From: JADHUC01 sp964617665
Lineage (GTDB): Bacteria; Planctomycetota; Planctomycetia; Pirellulales; Pirellulaceae
Reading direction: 5' to 3'
Assembly (NCBI GenBank): GCA_964617665.1
Contig: CAZUAH010000374.1
Span: forward strand, 1-13,588
Length of the DNA stretch: 13,588 nucleotides
The notes beneath the pieces are model-generated. The model worked only from the letters and a program-made list of their open reading frames with translations. It had not been told where the DNA came from and searched no databases. The first letter of the stretch is position 1. Each line of letters opens with the position of its first letter. A program made the translations under genes and the position numbers. Of this stretch, positions 7,094 to 13,588 are shown one piece after another.

Positions 7094-8014
7094 CTACTGA
7101 GACGCCTTCTCGTCTTTCGTCGATTGTCCGAGCAGTTTCAGCAGCGAAGTGGACGGGATACAGTACTTCATCACCATCTGGATCTTGGTGTCCACGCCTT
7201 CTTTCTTTTCGTAGTAGATCGGCGAGGTCGAGCGGACAATGCCCACGACGGCTCCTGTGCGGTCGAGAACCGGCGAGCCGCTGGAACCCTTGGCAAAATC
7301 GGCCGTGATTGTCATTTCGTGGCGAGGATTCGGTTTGCCGCGTTCCCTGCGCAAGAAGTGGCTGCTGACGATACCCTCCGTCATCATGTAGAGATGGTTC
7401 ACTGGATGGCTGATGACGAATACGTCTGTGCCAACGGGCGCCGACGGTGCCACGGGCAGCGGTACGAGGTCGTCGGCATCGACCTTTACCACGGCCAAAT
7501 CGTTGGCCTTGCTGGCGGCCAAAACCTTCTGGATCGGCAATACCTGTCCGTCCCAGGTGCCAATGGCCATGGCCGCTGCCTTCTGCGTACTGGCAAGCAC
7601 GTGATGGTTGGTCACCACGATGCCCTCTCGGCCGATGACAAACCCCGTGGCGGCATTCGTGTGCCACTTGTCGCACTTGCCGCATTTGTAGATTCTTCCC
7701 ACAATCACGACACTCTTTCGACACTTGGCATAGAGTTCGCGAGGGTGGATCTCTTGGCCGGAAGGAGGCGAAGCACAAACCGAGCACGTTTGTTCATCCG
7801 GCAACTGCTCTCGCACACGAGCCAAACCAACGGGAAGGCCCTCGTCGAGTAGCTTGCCGAGATCATTGGCGAATTGATTGGAGATCTTGGCGAAATCAGT
7901 GGGCTCGACGATCTGGTCGTCGGCAGCGGCCGACAAGCTTGCCACGCAAGCGAAGATTGCTGCCGAAAACGCCACGGTGCACACAGTTCTTGAGGTGGAT
8001 ATACAACTCTGCAT
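7094..8014 (-). CDS. Secreted S1C (HtrA/Deg-like) serine protease with extra CxxC cysteines
   Basis: A 306-residue protein started at ATG 8014, with AAAAGG 7-8 bases upstream and a classical signal peptide (residues 1-30, ending ASLSAAADD). An in-frame ATG at 8035 overlaps the upstream hairpin and is less likely. The trypsin-like fold carries the full triad: His138 in VVTNHHVLAS, Asp172 in KANDLAVVKV and Ser246 in KGSSGSPVLD. GFVIGREG (124-131) and VGIVRSTS match the surrounding strands of the HtrA/Deg class. No PDZ domain follows, since the protein ends about 40 residues after the last strand. Ahead of the triad lie CSVC (77-80), C98 and CGKC (111-114), and this paired CxxC arrangement could bind a metal as a zinc ribbon does or form disulfides. 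The likely role is cleavage or quality control of envelope proteins, with the target unknown. A terminator follows, so it is probably monocistronic. Confidence 0.92.
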   Translation of the reverse strand: MQSCISTSRTVCTVAFSAAIFACVASLSAAADDQIVEPTDFAKISNQFANDLGKLLDEGLPVGLARVREQLPDEQTCSVCASPPSGQEIHPRELYAKCRKSVVIVGRIYKCGKCDKWHTNAATGFVIGREGIVVTNHHVLASTQKAAAMAIGTWDGQVLPIQKVLAASKANDLAVVKVDADDLVPLPVAPSAPVGTDVFVISHPVNHLYMMTEGIVSSHFLRRERGKPNPRHEMTITADFAKGSSGSPVLDRTGAVVGIVRSTSPIYYEKKEGVDTKIQMVMKYCIPSTSLLKLLGQSTKDEKASQ

Positions 8015-8035
8015 CGAAATACCTTTTGAGACCAT

Positions 8036-8057
8036 GGGCGGACTTGGAAGCCCGTCC
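8036..8057. repeat. Short palindromic hairpin element in the protease leader
   Basis: GGGCGGACTTGGAAGCCCGTCC folds on itself. Six pairs (one G-T) are followed by an A-C mismatch and one C-G pair, closing a TTGGAA loop. It sits 21 bp upstream of the protease start and would be part of its leader if transcription begins further up. I recall similar 'GTAGGACGGGCTT' palindromes scattered between genes in planctomycete genomes, but I cannot check that here. Confidence 0.55.
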
Positions 8058-8062
8058 TACAT

Positions 8063-8146
8063 CGTTTAACGGCAAGCCGAAGGCGTCGGTGTCGCAAAAC
8101 TCATGCAGATTCCGAAACGCAGTCGCCTTCGGCTCACCGTTAAACG
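8063..8146. repeat. 84-bp element with 23-bp inverted repeats (GTTTAAC ends)
   Basis: The left arm is 8063-8085 (begins CGTTTAACGG, ends GCCGAAGGCG). The right arm is 8124-8146 (begins CGCCTTCGGC, ends CCGTTAAACG). They are reverse complements over 23 bp with two adjacent mismatches (CA against TG), around a 38-bp centre with no obvious coding content. The element lies between the stop of gfo copy 2 and the protease start. No clear target-site duplication flanks it. It looks like a REP- or MITE-type intergenic repeat, and as RNA it would form a long hairpin that could stop or stabilise the gfo copy 2 transcript. A degenerate related arm occurs at 13148-13174. Confidence 0.8.
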
Positions 8147-8170
8147 AACGAATTTCAAATGACCAGTAGC

Positions 8171-9523
8171 TTATAGTTCCCAACCCGTTCGGTACTCCTC
8201 TTGGACGTACTTGTTCGCATCGGGCAGGTTGGTGACCTTCATGTTCTCGGCGTCCCACTCGATCCGCGTATCGACTCGCTGGGCGATGTTGCCCAGGCAA
8301 CAAGTCTCGGCCAGCGGACCGGAGTAGGAGAAATCCGCGCCGGCAGGTTCGCCTGACTTGCACGCGCGGATCCAGTCCTGTTCGTGCGAGCCCTGGACCC
8401 GAGGAATCGTTCTCTCGGGTCGTTCGGCCGCCTGCATCTTCGCCTCGGGGATGATGCGGGGGCTGTTGCCGTACACACCGCACATGATCGAGCCCTTCGT
8501 GCCCTTGAACACCACGCCGCCTTCCGCAGGCAGCTTGCGGCCGTCCTCCAAGTCGGCGGGCCGTGGCGGCCGCGTGCCTTCGTACCACGTGAGCTTCACG
8601 GGCGGCAGGTCGTCGCGAGCCGGGAAGTGGTAAGTGACAATCGCCGAGAGCGGATGCACCTCAGGCGTGTTGCCGCAAGTGGTCGCGTCGATGCTGGTCG
8701 GCGCTGTCAGCTTCAACGGCCAAAAAATTGGGTCGAACGTATGCACACCGCGATCGCCCATCATTCCCGATCCAAAGTCCCACCAGCATCGCCAGGTGCG
8801 CGGGTGGTAGGCACGATGGTACGGTCGCATCTGCGCCGGACCGATCCACAGATCCCAATCCAGCTCTGTCGGTACCGGCGGCGTTTCTTTCGGTCGCTGG
8901 GACCACTGAGAACTCCACGACGCGTGGCCCCAAGGGTAGTACGTCAGGCTGCAATAGGCATCGACTTCGCGGACCTCGCCGATCAGCCCGGCCCAGATCC
9001 ACTCGCAGATCAGTCGAATACCTTCGCCCGAGTGGCCTTGGATGCCCATTTGCGTGGCCACGCCGGTCTCTTTCGCCGTCTTGGCCAGCGTGCGGGCTTC
9101 GTACACGTTGTGCGTCAGCGGCTTCTGGCAGTACACGTGCTTGCCCGCGCGCATGGCCGCCATCGAGATCACCGCGTGCGTGTGATCGGGCGTGGCGATC
9201 ATGACTCCGTCGATATCCTTCTGTCTGTCCAGCATCTCGCGGAAATCGACATAGAACTTCGCGTCCGGGTAACGTCGGATCGTGCCGCCAGCGTAATTCT
9301 TATCAACGTCGCATAACGCCACGATGTTGTCGGTTTCCATATTGCGCAAGTTCCCTGCGCCCATACCGCCGATACCGATGCCGGCGATATTCATCTTCTC
9401 GCTAGGCGCGATCTGTCGCGGACCGCCCAAGACTTGCCTTGGAACGACGGTTGCCGCGGCCACTGCTCCCGCGGCGATTGCGCTTTGTTTGACGAAAACT
9501 CGACGGGAAAAAGACACTGTCAT
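8171..9523 (-). CDS. Tat-exported Gfo/Idh/MocA-family oxidoreductase (copy 2)
   Basis: A 450-residue protein started at ATG 9523, with GGGAG 7 bases upstream. A Tat signal follows directly (FSRRVFVKQS, residues 5-14, then an Ala/Val-rich core to about 33). The nucleotide-binding motif is GIGIGGMG (48-55), with CDVDKNYAGG after the second strand. TPDHTH is at 111-116. The usual EKP reads QKP (YCQKPLTH, 131-138), a variant I recall as common in one planctomycete-rich subfamily. The substrate-domain signature is WDFGSGMMGDRGVHTFD (248-264), with Asp257 and His261 as candidate active-site residues. Tryptophan-rich WGHASWSSQWSQRP and DWDLWIGPA are also typical of that subfamily. It is predicted to act in the periplasm on a sugar-like or related compound, with NAD(P) pre-bound before export as in other Tat oxidoreductases. 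It lies 54 bp after the HEAT gene and could be the last gene of the 13118-8171 unit. Confidence 0.94.
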   Translation of the reverse strand: MTVSFSRRVFVKQSAIAAGAVAAATVVPRQVLGGPRQIAPSEKMNIAGIGIGGMGAGNLRNMETDNIVALCDVDKNYAGGTIRRYPDAKFYVDFREMLDRQKDIDGVMIATPDHTHAVISMAAMRAGKHVYCQKPLTHNVYEARTLAKTAKETGVATQMGIQGHSGEGIRLICEWIWAGLIGEVREVDAYCSLTYYPWGHASWSSQWSQRPKETPPVPTELDWDLWIGPAQMRPYHRAYHPRTWRCWWDFGSGMMGDRGVHTFDPIFWPLKLTAPTSIDATTCGNTPEVHPLSAIVTYHFPARDDLPPVKLTWYEGTRPPRPADLEDGRKLPAEGGVVFKGTKGSIMCGVYGNSPRIIPEAKMQAAERPERTIPRVQGSHEQDWIRACKSGEPAGADFSYSGPLAETCCLGNIAQRVDTRIEWDAENMKVTNLPDANKYVQEEYRTGWEL

Positions 9524-9557
9524 GGGTACACTCCCAATACGAGTAATGACCAAGGAC

Positions 9558-9575
9558 GAATGACAAAAGTCATTC
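9558..9575. repeat. Perfect 7-bp hairpin after the HEAT gene stop
   Basis: GAATGAC-AAAA-GTCATTC is a perfect inverted repeat with a 4-base loop. It begins 2 bp past the HEAT gene stop in the 54-bp gap before gfo copy 2. A third GTCATT copy lies a few bases further along on the minus strand, giving a GTCATT-spaced low-complexity patch. No T-run follows, so it is not a classical terminator. It may shape relative expression of the two genes through RNA stability. Confidence 0.5.
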
Positions 9576-9577
9576 CC

Positions 9578-11785
9578 CTATTGCAGATTCCTCCGCGCAC
9601 GATTTCGTAACGACTTGGCGCGTTTTGCCAACTCGTCGTCGTTGGTTGCTTCGACTGCCTTCTCCATCGCGGCGACCACCACGGCTGGGTCAGCGGCGAG
9701 TAGCTTTTCCGCGATCGCAACGGCTGCCGCCGTGGCAGCCTCCTTCAAGCCAGGATTGTCCAGGTGCGCTACGACCATGTTCATGGCCGCAGCCGACTGA
9801 ACCCGCGTCAGGGCGTCCAGCACTAGCCGCCGTTCTTCGTCCCGCGTGGCCACATCCATCGCCGTTTGGGACATGGCAAGTCGCTGGTCATCGGGGAGAC
9901 CGAACTGGCGAATAATGCGGATGTAGCCTCGCAGGGTTCGGACCTTGAACTTGTCGCTGCCCTTCTGAGCCAGATCGAGCAACACCGGTGCTGCATCCGG
10001 ACTCATCCATCCGCCCAACACACGGGTAGCCGCGTCTTGGACGTCTTCGCTGCCAGTCTTGGCGGCTGCCGAAACGCCCTCCAGAGCCTTCTGTCCGCCG
10101 ACGGCGCCCACTAGTTCGAGCAGATCGCTCTTGGCCGTTACGGACGCAGACGACAGTCGGGCCAACAGTGCCGTGGCACACGCATCGCGGTCTGGCATGC
10201 GTTGGACCGCTTTCTTCAAGGCTTCCTTGGCCGCGGCACCTTCATCCGATGAATCCGGATCCAGCAAGCGGTCGACCAGTGCCGGAAGGTCGTCGAGCCC
10301 CACGGTTGTACCCAAAGCTCGGATTGCGGCAAGGGCGACCTCGGAATCCGCGTCGTCGGCCGCCTTCTTCAGGGCGGGGACAGCCGACGCGATGCCGCGT
10401 TCGCCCGCCAGCCGGATCAGAGTCACGCGTTTTGCGCCCTTGGCGCCATCCAACGCCTCGGCCACGGCTGCGTCCACATCCTGTCCTTTCAATCGCCTGA
10501 GGCTGTCGAACGCTGCCTGCGACAATCCACTATCGTCGACCACCGTAGCGAGCAGCACAGGCACGGCGGATGCGTCACCCAGGCTGCCCAATACGCCGAT
10601 CGCAGCACGACGAATATCCCAGGCGTTGCTTTTGGCTGCTTCGAGGACGACCGGCAAGGAGGACTCTTGACCGAGGTCTCCAAGCGTGTAGATCAACAGC
10701 ACCTGCCGTGGATGCTGGGACACACTGCCCTCAAGCGAGAATTGCTCCTTCTCCGGGACCACCACGGTCTGCTCTTGGCCGCCTTTGACGAACACGACCC
10801 GCAGTTGTTTGACCACACCCGGTGCCGGATCCCCAGCCAAGCTGTTGGACACTTCCACCGGCGTACCATTTCGCACAGCGGCGATCACCTGGCCGGTCAC
10901 GTCCGCTTGCTTGTCCCCAGCGCCGTATTCTGCCTTTTTGATGACCAGTTCGTCGGCGGACACTTCCGAGGCCTCGGGTAATTCCAACGCCTGCATCACC
11001 GTCTTGGCCACTTCGGGACTGCCGATTTCGTGAGCCATACGAAGGGCGACGCGGAATAGGGCTTTGTCGTCCGATCCGAGGCACTCAAGCAACAGCGGCG
11101 TACCATCGGCGCCGCGGGCGCGGATGGCACCGTGAAGGGCCGCGATTTCGAGGTGTTTGGCAAGGCCCGCCTTGCGCATGGCATCGTAGATCGGGACAGC
11201 CTCATTCTGCTTGCCGGCGGCGATCAACGTATCGGCGGCGGTCAGACAGGCGTCAGCCACGGCCGTCCGTGACGATTCGGGACCTTCCAACGCACCGGTG
11301 AGTATCGCCACTGCGTCGGGCGCGGCGATTCGTCCCAGCGCCCCGGCTGCGGTGGCGGCAACGGCGGAATCGGAGTCATCCATCAGTCCTTTGAGATCAC
11401 CGATTGCCTTCACATCGCGGCGCATGCCAATTGAGTTGATCAGGCCGACCAAGAGTCCGCCCTCGAGCTTGTCGAGAGCAGCGCGGAACGCTTCATCGAC
11501 CGACGGGTCGGGGATCGGCTCCAGGCCGAATCGGGCGTAATGAGACATCTGTTCGTCGGAAAGCAACTTGGCCAGCACCGGGACGGCATCCTTGGTTCCG
11601 ATCACGGCCAACTGTTGGCAGGCTTTCGCCTTGTCAAAGATCGGCGCGTCAGACTCAAGAACGGCGATCAACGCCGCTTCGTCGCCTTCGGCGGGAGGCG
11701 GTTGTTGTGCATGTAGCGACAGGGGTATCGCGGCCAGCAGACAGGCGACCACGGCGAGTGTTGGAATGGGTCTTGTGAAACGCAT
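9578..11785 (-). CDS. Large secreted HEAT-repeat protein with an inserted beta domain
   Basis: A 735-residue protein. The ATG at 11785 is preferred over an in-frame ATG at 11800 because GGAG sits 9 bases upstream of it and none precedes the other. A signal peptide covers residues 1-26 (TLAVVACLLAAIPLSLHAQ). HEAT-type helix pairs run from about 37 to 270 (AAGALGRIAAPDAVAILTGA, FRVALRMAHEIGSPEVA) and again from about 357 to 720 (AAIGVLGSLGDASAVPVLLA, AAIRALGTTVGLDDLPALVD, ATRVLGGWMSPDAAPVLLDL). Between them, about residues 279-353, lies a non-helical insert: KAEYGAGDKQADVTGQVIAA, then SLAGDPAPGVVKQLRVVFV and a final strand. The insert resembles DUF3395-like modules, an identification from memory. 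The C-terminal 60 residues are Ala/Arg-rich helices. HEAT solenoids are protein-binding scaffolds. It sits between two exported Gfo/Idh/MocA genes, 55 bp from the first and 54 bp from the second, so it may partner with them. Confidence 0.92.
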   Translation of the reverse strand: MRFTRPIPTLAVVACLLAAIPLSLHAQQPPPAEGDEAALIAVLESDAPIFDKAKACQQLAVIGTKDAVPVLAKLLSDEQMSHYARFGLEPIPDPSVDEAFRAALDKLEGGLLVGLINSIGMRRDVKAIGDLKGLMDDSDSAVAATAAGALGRIAAPDAVAILTGALEGPESSRTAVADACLTAADTLIAAGKQNEAVPIYDAMRKAGLAKHLEIAALHGAIRARGADGTPLLLECLGSDDKALFRVALRMAHEIGSPEVAKTVMQALELPEASEVSADELVIKKAEYGAGDKQADVTGQVIAAVRNGTPVEVSNSLAGDPAPGVVKQLRVVFVKGGQEQTVVVPEKEQFSLEGSVSQHPRQVLLIYTLGDLGQESSLPVVLEAAKSNAWDIRRAAIGVLGSLGDASAVPVLLATVVDDSGLSQAAFDSLRRLKGQDVDAAVAEALDGAKGAKRVTLIRLAGERGIASAVPALKKAADDADSEVALAAIRALGTTVGLDDLPALVDRLLDPDSSDEGAAAKEALKKAVQRMPDRDACATALLARLSSASVTAKSDLLELVGAVGGQKALEGVSAAAKTGSEDVQDAATRVLGGWMSPDAAPVLLDLAQKGSDKFKVRTLRGYIRIIRQFGLPDDQRLAMSQTAMDVATRDEERRLVLDALTRVQSAAAMNMVVAHLDNPGLKEAATAAAVAIAEKLLAADPAVVVAAMEKAVEATNDDELAKRAKSLRNRARRNLQ

Positions 11786-11840
11786 GTGGTTATTCTCCAT
11801 ATTCAGCTTGATTCAATCGCAATTCGGGCATACTCCGACA

Positions 11841-13118
11841 TCAAATCCGCCACGGATCGCGCATCGCTCGCGACCTCATGCGGTTGGCTTCGTCGTCGCC
11901 GATGAATTTCTCTTTGATTGGATCGAACTTCAGTGTTCGACCGAGTTGCCAGGCAATGTACGCGGCGTGACAGACGACGTGCGATCGTGCGGCAGCATCG
12001 GAATTCGCGTTTGGTGCCTTTCGTGTCTTGACACAGTCAAGGAAGTTGCGGATGTGCGTGGCGGGATCGGTCCCTCGCCGAGTGAACACGGTTCGTTCGG
12101 TGCGGAGCGATTCCGGCTCAAGGGCAAACTGCCCGCTGTCGCCCGTCTCGATCCAGCCTTCGTCGCCCTCGTAACGTGCGCTGCACGTGCCCATGCCCAT
12201 CCAACCATCGCTGCGCATCACGAGCTTCAGGCCGTCGTCGTAAGTGCAGACGGCACCTCCCTCGTTCGGTACGTACTCGACGGGCGTCGTGTGGTCTTTC
12301 TGGGCAGCCCACTGGCAGAGGTCCACCGTGTGAGCACCCCATTCCAGGATCCCGCCCCCGTGGAAATCGAAGAAGCCTCGCCACCGGCCGCGGACGTACT
12401 GCGAGTTGTACGGACGCCACGGGCATGGCCCCAGCCACCTGTCCCAATCGCACTCGTCCAGCGTCGGCTGAGGTTCGGCCGGCAGCCAGTGATGGCTGGT
12501 GGCCGGGGGCCGTGTGTTGGCGTGTACCGTGTGGAGCTTGCCGAGTTTGCCGGCTGCAACCAATTCGGCGGCGAAGATGAAGTTGCCGATGCTGCGACGC
12601 TGGGTACCGGCCTGATAGACCCGCCCGTATTTTCGGTACGTATCGGCTAGTGCCCGGCTTTCGCTAATGGTCATCGAGCACGGCTTTTCGCAGTAGACAT
12701 CCTTCCCTGCCTTGGCCGCTATGATCGAGGCCATGGTGTGCCATCGGTCGCCGGTAGCGATCAGCATGGCGTCGATGTCGGGCCGGGCAAGGATTTCGTG
12801 CATGTCCCGGTACATGGCACAGTCCGTGTTGCCGTACCGGCTGTCGGCCATAGCTTTAATGGCCTCGCGTCGTTGCTTGCGCACATCGCAAATGGCAACG
12901 AACTGCACATCGGCATTGCCCATGAACGAGCCCAGATCGCCGGTGCCTCGACCGCCGAGCCCGATAGCGCCCAGCACGATCCGCTCGCTGGGAGCCACGG
13001 CCCCGCTCATACCCAAAGCCGCCCCCGGTATGACATAAGGCGCTGCCAACACGGCGCCCGCTTGGGCCGCCGTTCTTAACAGTCGCCGTCGATTTAGCTT
13101 TATCGTTCTTTCCGACAT
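11841..13118 (-). CDS. Tat-exported Gfo/Idh/MocA-family oxidoreductase (copy 3)
   Basis: A 425-residue protein. The ATG at 13118 is chosen because GAGGAAAGGG ends 7 bases upstream. A TTG start one codon earlier is also possible. The Tat-type signal has NRRRLLR (9-15) followed by AAQAGAVLAAPYVIPGAALG (17-36). The NAD(P) motif GLGGRG is at 53-58 with CDVRKQRR after it. GDRWH (123-127) occupies the place where relatives have PDHWH or similar, so the Pro-Asp pair is altered. The EKP motif is intact (YCEKP, 142-146). The substrate domain has FHGGGILEWGAHTVDLCQW (252-270), with His263 and Asp266 as candidate active-site residues. It ends MRDPWRI, a tail seen in planctomycete members. Reaction and substrate are unknown. 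It is followed after 55 bp by the HEAT gene and preceded by a discoidin-domain gene ending 98 bp upstream, so it may be first or second in its unit. Confidence 0.94.
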   Translation of the reverse strand: MSERTIKLNRRRLLRTAAQAGAVLAAPYVIPGAALGMSGAVAPSERIVLGAIGLGGRGTGDLGSFMGNADVQFVAICDVRKQRREAIKAMADSRYGNTDCAMYRDMHEILARPDIDAMLIATGDRWHTMASIIAAKAGKDVYCEKPCSMTISESRALADTYRKYGRVYQAGTQRRSIGNFIFAAELVAAGKLGKLHTVHANTRPPATSHHWLPAEPQPTLDECDWDRWLGPCPWRPYNSQYVRGRWRGFFDFHGGGILEWGAHTVDLCQWAAQKDHTTPVEYVPNEGGAVCTYDDGLKLVMRSDGWMGMGTCSARYEGDEGWIETGDSGQFALEPESLRTERTVFTRRGTDPATHIRNFLDCVKTRKAPNANSDAAARSHVVCHAAYIAWQLGRTLKFDPIKEKFIGDDEANRMRSRAMRDPWRI

Positions 13119-13147
13119 CAATATTCCCTTTCCTCAAGCAAGGTCTA

Positions 13148-13174
13148 CGCCTCCGCCTGGGTCGCGGTTAAACG
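13148..13174. repeat. Solitary degenerate GTTTAAC repeat arm
   Basis: Read on the minus strand, the sequence begins CGTTTAACCGCGACCC and ends GGCGGAGGCG. It shares the CGTTTAAC start and the AGGCG end with the arms at 8063-8085 and 8124-8146, but has extra bases in the middle. No matching second arm is present nearby, so it is a half element or a decayed copy. It lies in the 98-bp gap between the edge discoidin gene and gfo copy 3, about 30 bp upstream of the latter's start. Confidence 0.5.
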
Positions 13175-13216
13175 ATGAAGGCAACAGTGGCAACGTCAAT
13201 CAGAATCAGAACAACC

Positions 13217-13588
13217 CTACGGTGCCGGCCGGTAAATCCCAAGCTCTCGCACGGCTGGCGATGCTCCGTAGTAACCCGTGATCTTAAGCTCCACGGCCTT
13301 GGCCGTCACCTCCTGGACGCTGACAACAAGGAAATTGTCATCGTATTGAGCGTTTTCGATTTTCTTCACCGTCTTGCCGTCACAGACGATCTCGAAATCC
13401 TTCGGCGCGTGGTCGTGGTGCCTATAGCCGATAATACTCAGGGCCGCGATCCGCTCGGGTTGCTTGAACGTGACTAACAGGCGATAGAGTGGCTGACTGT
13501 CCACTTCGTCCCAGTACGTCCCATGGTTGCCGTCGATGGCGGCCTGGTCGCCGCTGGCCGTTCCGTCTTTCTCAAGATCGTCCGGGCT
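13217..13588 (-). CDS. Discoidin (F5/8 type C) domain protein, 3' end only
   Basis: The frame enters from the right edge and runs 123 residues to TAG-equivalent stop at 13217-13219. An internal GTG at 13504 is not the start, because the frame is open and conserved upstream of it. The visible part begins inside a discoidin domain: TASGDQAAIDGNHGTYWDE matches the A-x-D-G-x-x-x-T-x-W opening of F5/8 type C modules. It continues with YRLLVTFKQPERIAALSIIG, APKDFEIVCDGK, VELKITGYYGASPAVREL and a final beta strand. Such modules bind carbohydrates or surfaces and often sit at the C-terminus of secreted enzymes, so the missing N-terminal part may hold a catalytic domain such as a glycoside hydrolase or sulfatase. 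That is inference. It lies upstream of gfo copy 3 in the same direction. Confidence 0.85.
   Translation of the reverse strand, partial: SPDDLEKDGTASGDQAAIDGNHGTYWDEVDSQPLYRLLVTFKQPERIAALSIIGYRHHDHAPKDFEIVCDGKTVKKIENAQYDDNFLVVSVQEVTAKAVELKITGYYGASPAVRELGIYRPAP

Noticed and set aside
7034..7852. Plus-strand open frame of 272 codons opposite the protease
   Set aside because: It begins inside the terminator hairpin of the protease and is antisense to the catalytic triad region.
8384..9316. Long plus-strand open frame opposite gfo copy 2 (310 codons)
   Set aside because: It lies fully antisense to a gene with clear Rossmann and Tat motifs. Its translation is Arg/Ala-rich with no recognisable domain, as expected from GC-rich codon bias.
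11568..12650. Plus-strand open frame of 360 codons opposite the HEAT gene and gfo copy 3
   Set aside because: It spans two real genes and their intergenic gap on the opposite strand, has no good ribosome site, and its translation shows no family resemblance.
13119..13216. Promoter for gfo copy 3
   Set aside because: A TTGACG-like hexamer is present on the minus strand, but no acceptable -10 box lies at 16-18 bp, so no promoter is called.

Overview
The window looks like chromosomal DNA from a planctomycete, probably of the Pirellulales type. The evidence is GC-rich DNA, three Gfo/Idh/MocA-family oxidoreductases with twin-arginine (Tat) signal peptides, several secreted HEAT-repeat proteins, discoidin-like (F5/8 type C) proteins, and palindromic intergenic repeats with GTTTAAC ends. 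The taxonomic call rests on gene content and family style, not on a marker gene. I saw no rRNA, tRNA, CRISPR array, transposase, integrase or replication origin.

Layout, left to right. Bases 2-115 (+) hold the last 37 codons of an unidentified protein. They overlap by ATGA with the first 43 codons of an alanine dehydrogenase (112-240, +), which then stops matching abruptly: a gene remnant or an assembly junction. From 2640 to 269 (-) a Tat-exported Gfo/Idh/MocA protein is followed after 11 bp by a nitrilase-superfamily hydrolase. A divergent region of about 255 bp separates these from a secreted discoidin-like protein (2896-3639, +), the only complete plus-strand gene. From 6926 to 3659 (-) lies a tight pair of secreted multidomain proteins with HEAT-like repeats, 7 bp apart. 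A secreted S1C (HtrA/Deg-like) serine protease with four extra CxxC cysteines follows (8014-7094, -), with its own intrinsic terminator. The spacer 8015-8170 carries two palindromic elements. From 13118 to 8171 (-) come a Gfo/Idh/MocA protein, a large HEAT-repeat protein with an inserted domain, and a third Gfo/Idh/MocA protein, with gaps of 55 and 54 bp. They may form one transcription unit. At the right edge is the 3' end of another discoidin-domain gene (13217 to beyond 13588, -).

How the genes may work together (inference). Most products carry export signals, so the region probably serves the periplasm or cell envelope. The exported oxidoreductases would act on sugar-like or other small substrates, the discoidin domains would bind glycans or surfaces, and the HEAT proteins would be scaffolds. 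No gene gives a definite substrate. I see no complete defence, secondary-metabolite or mobile system. The least explained parts are the cysteine-bearing protease, the 6926-3659 gene pair, the inserted domain in the HEAT protein and the GTTTAAC palindromes.
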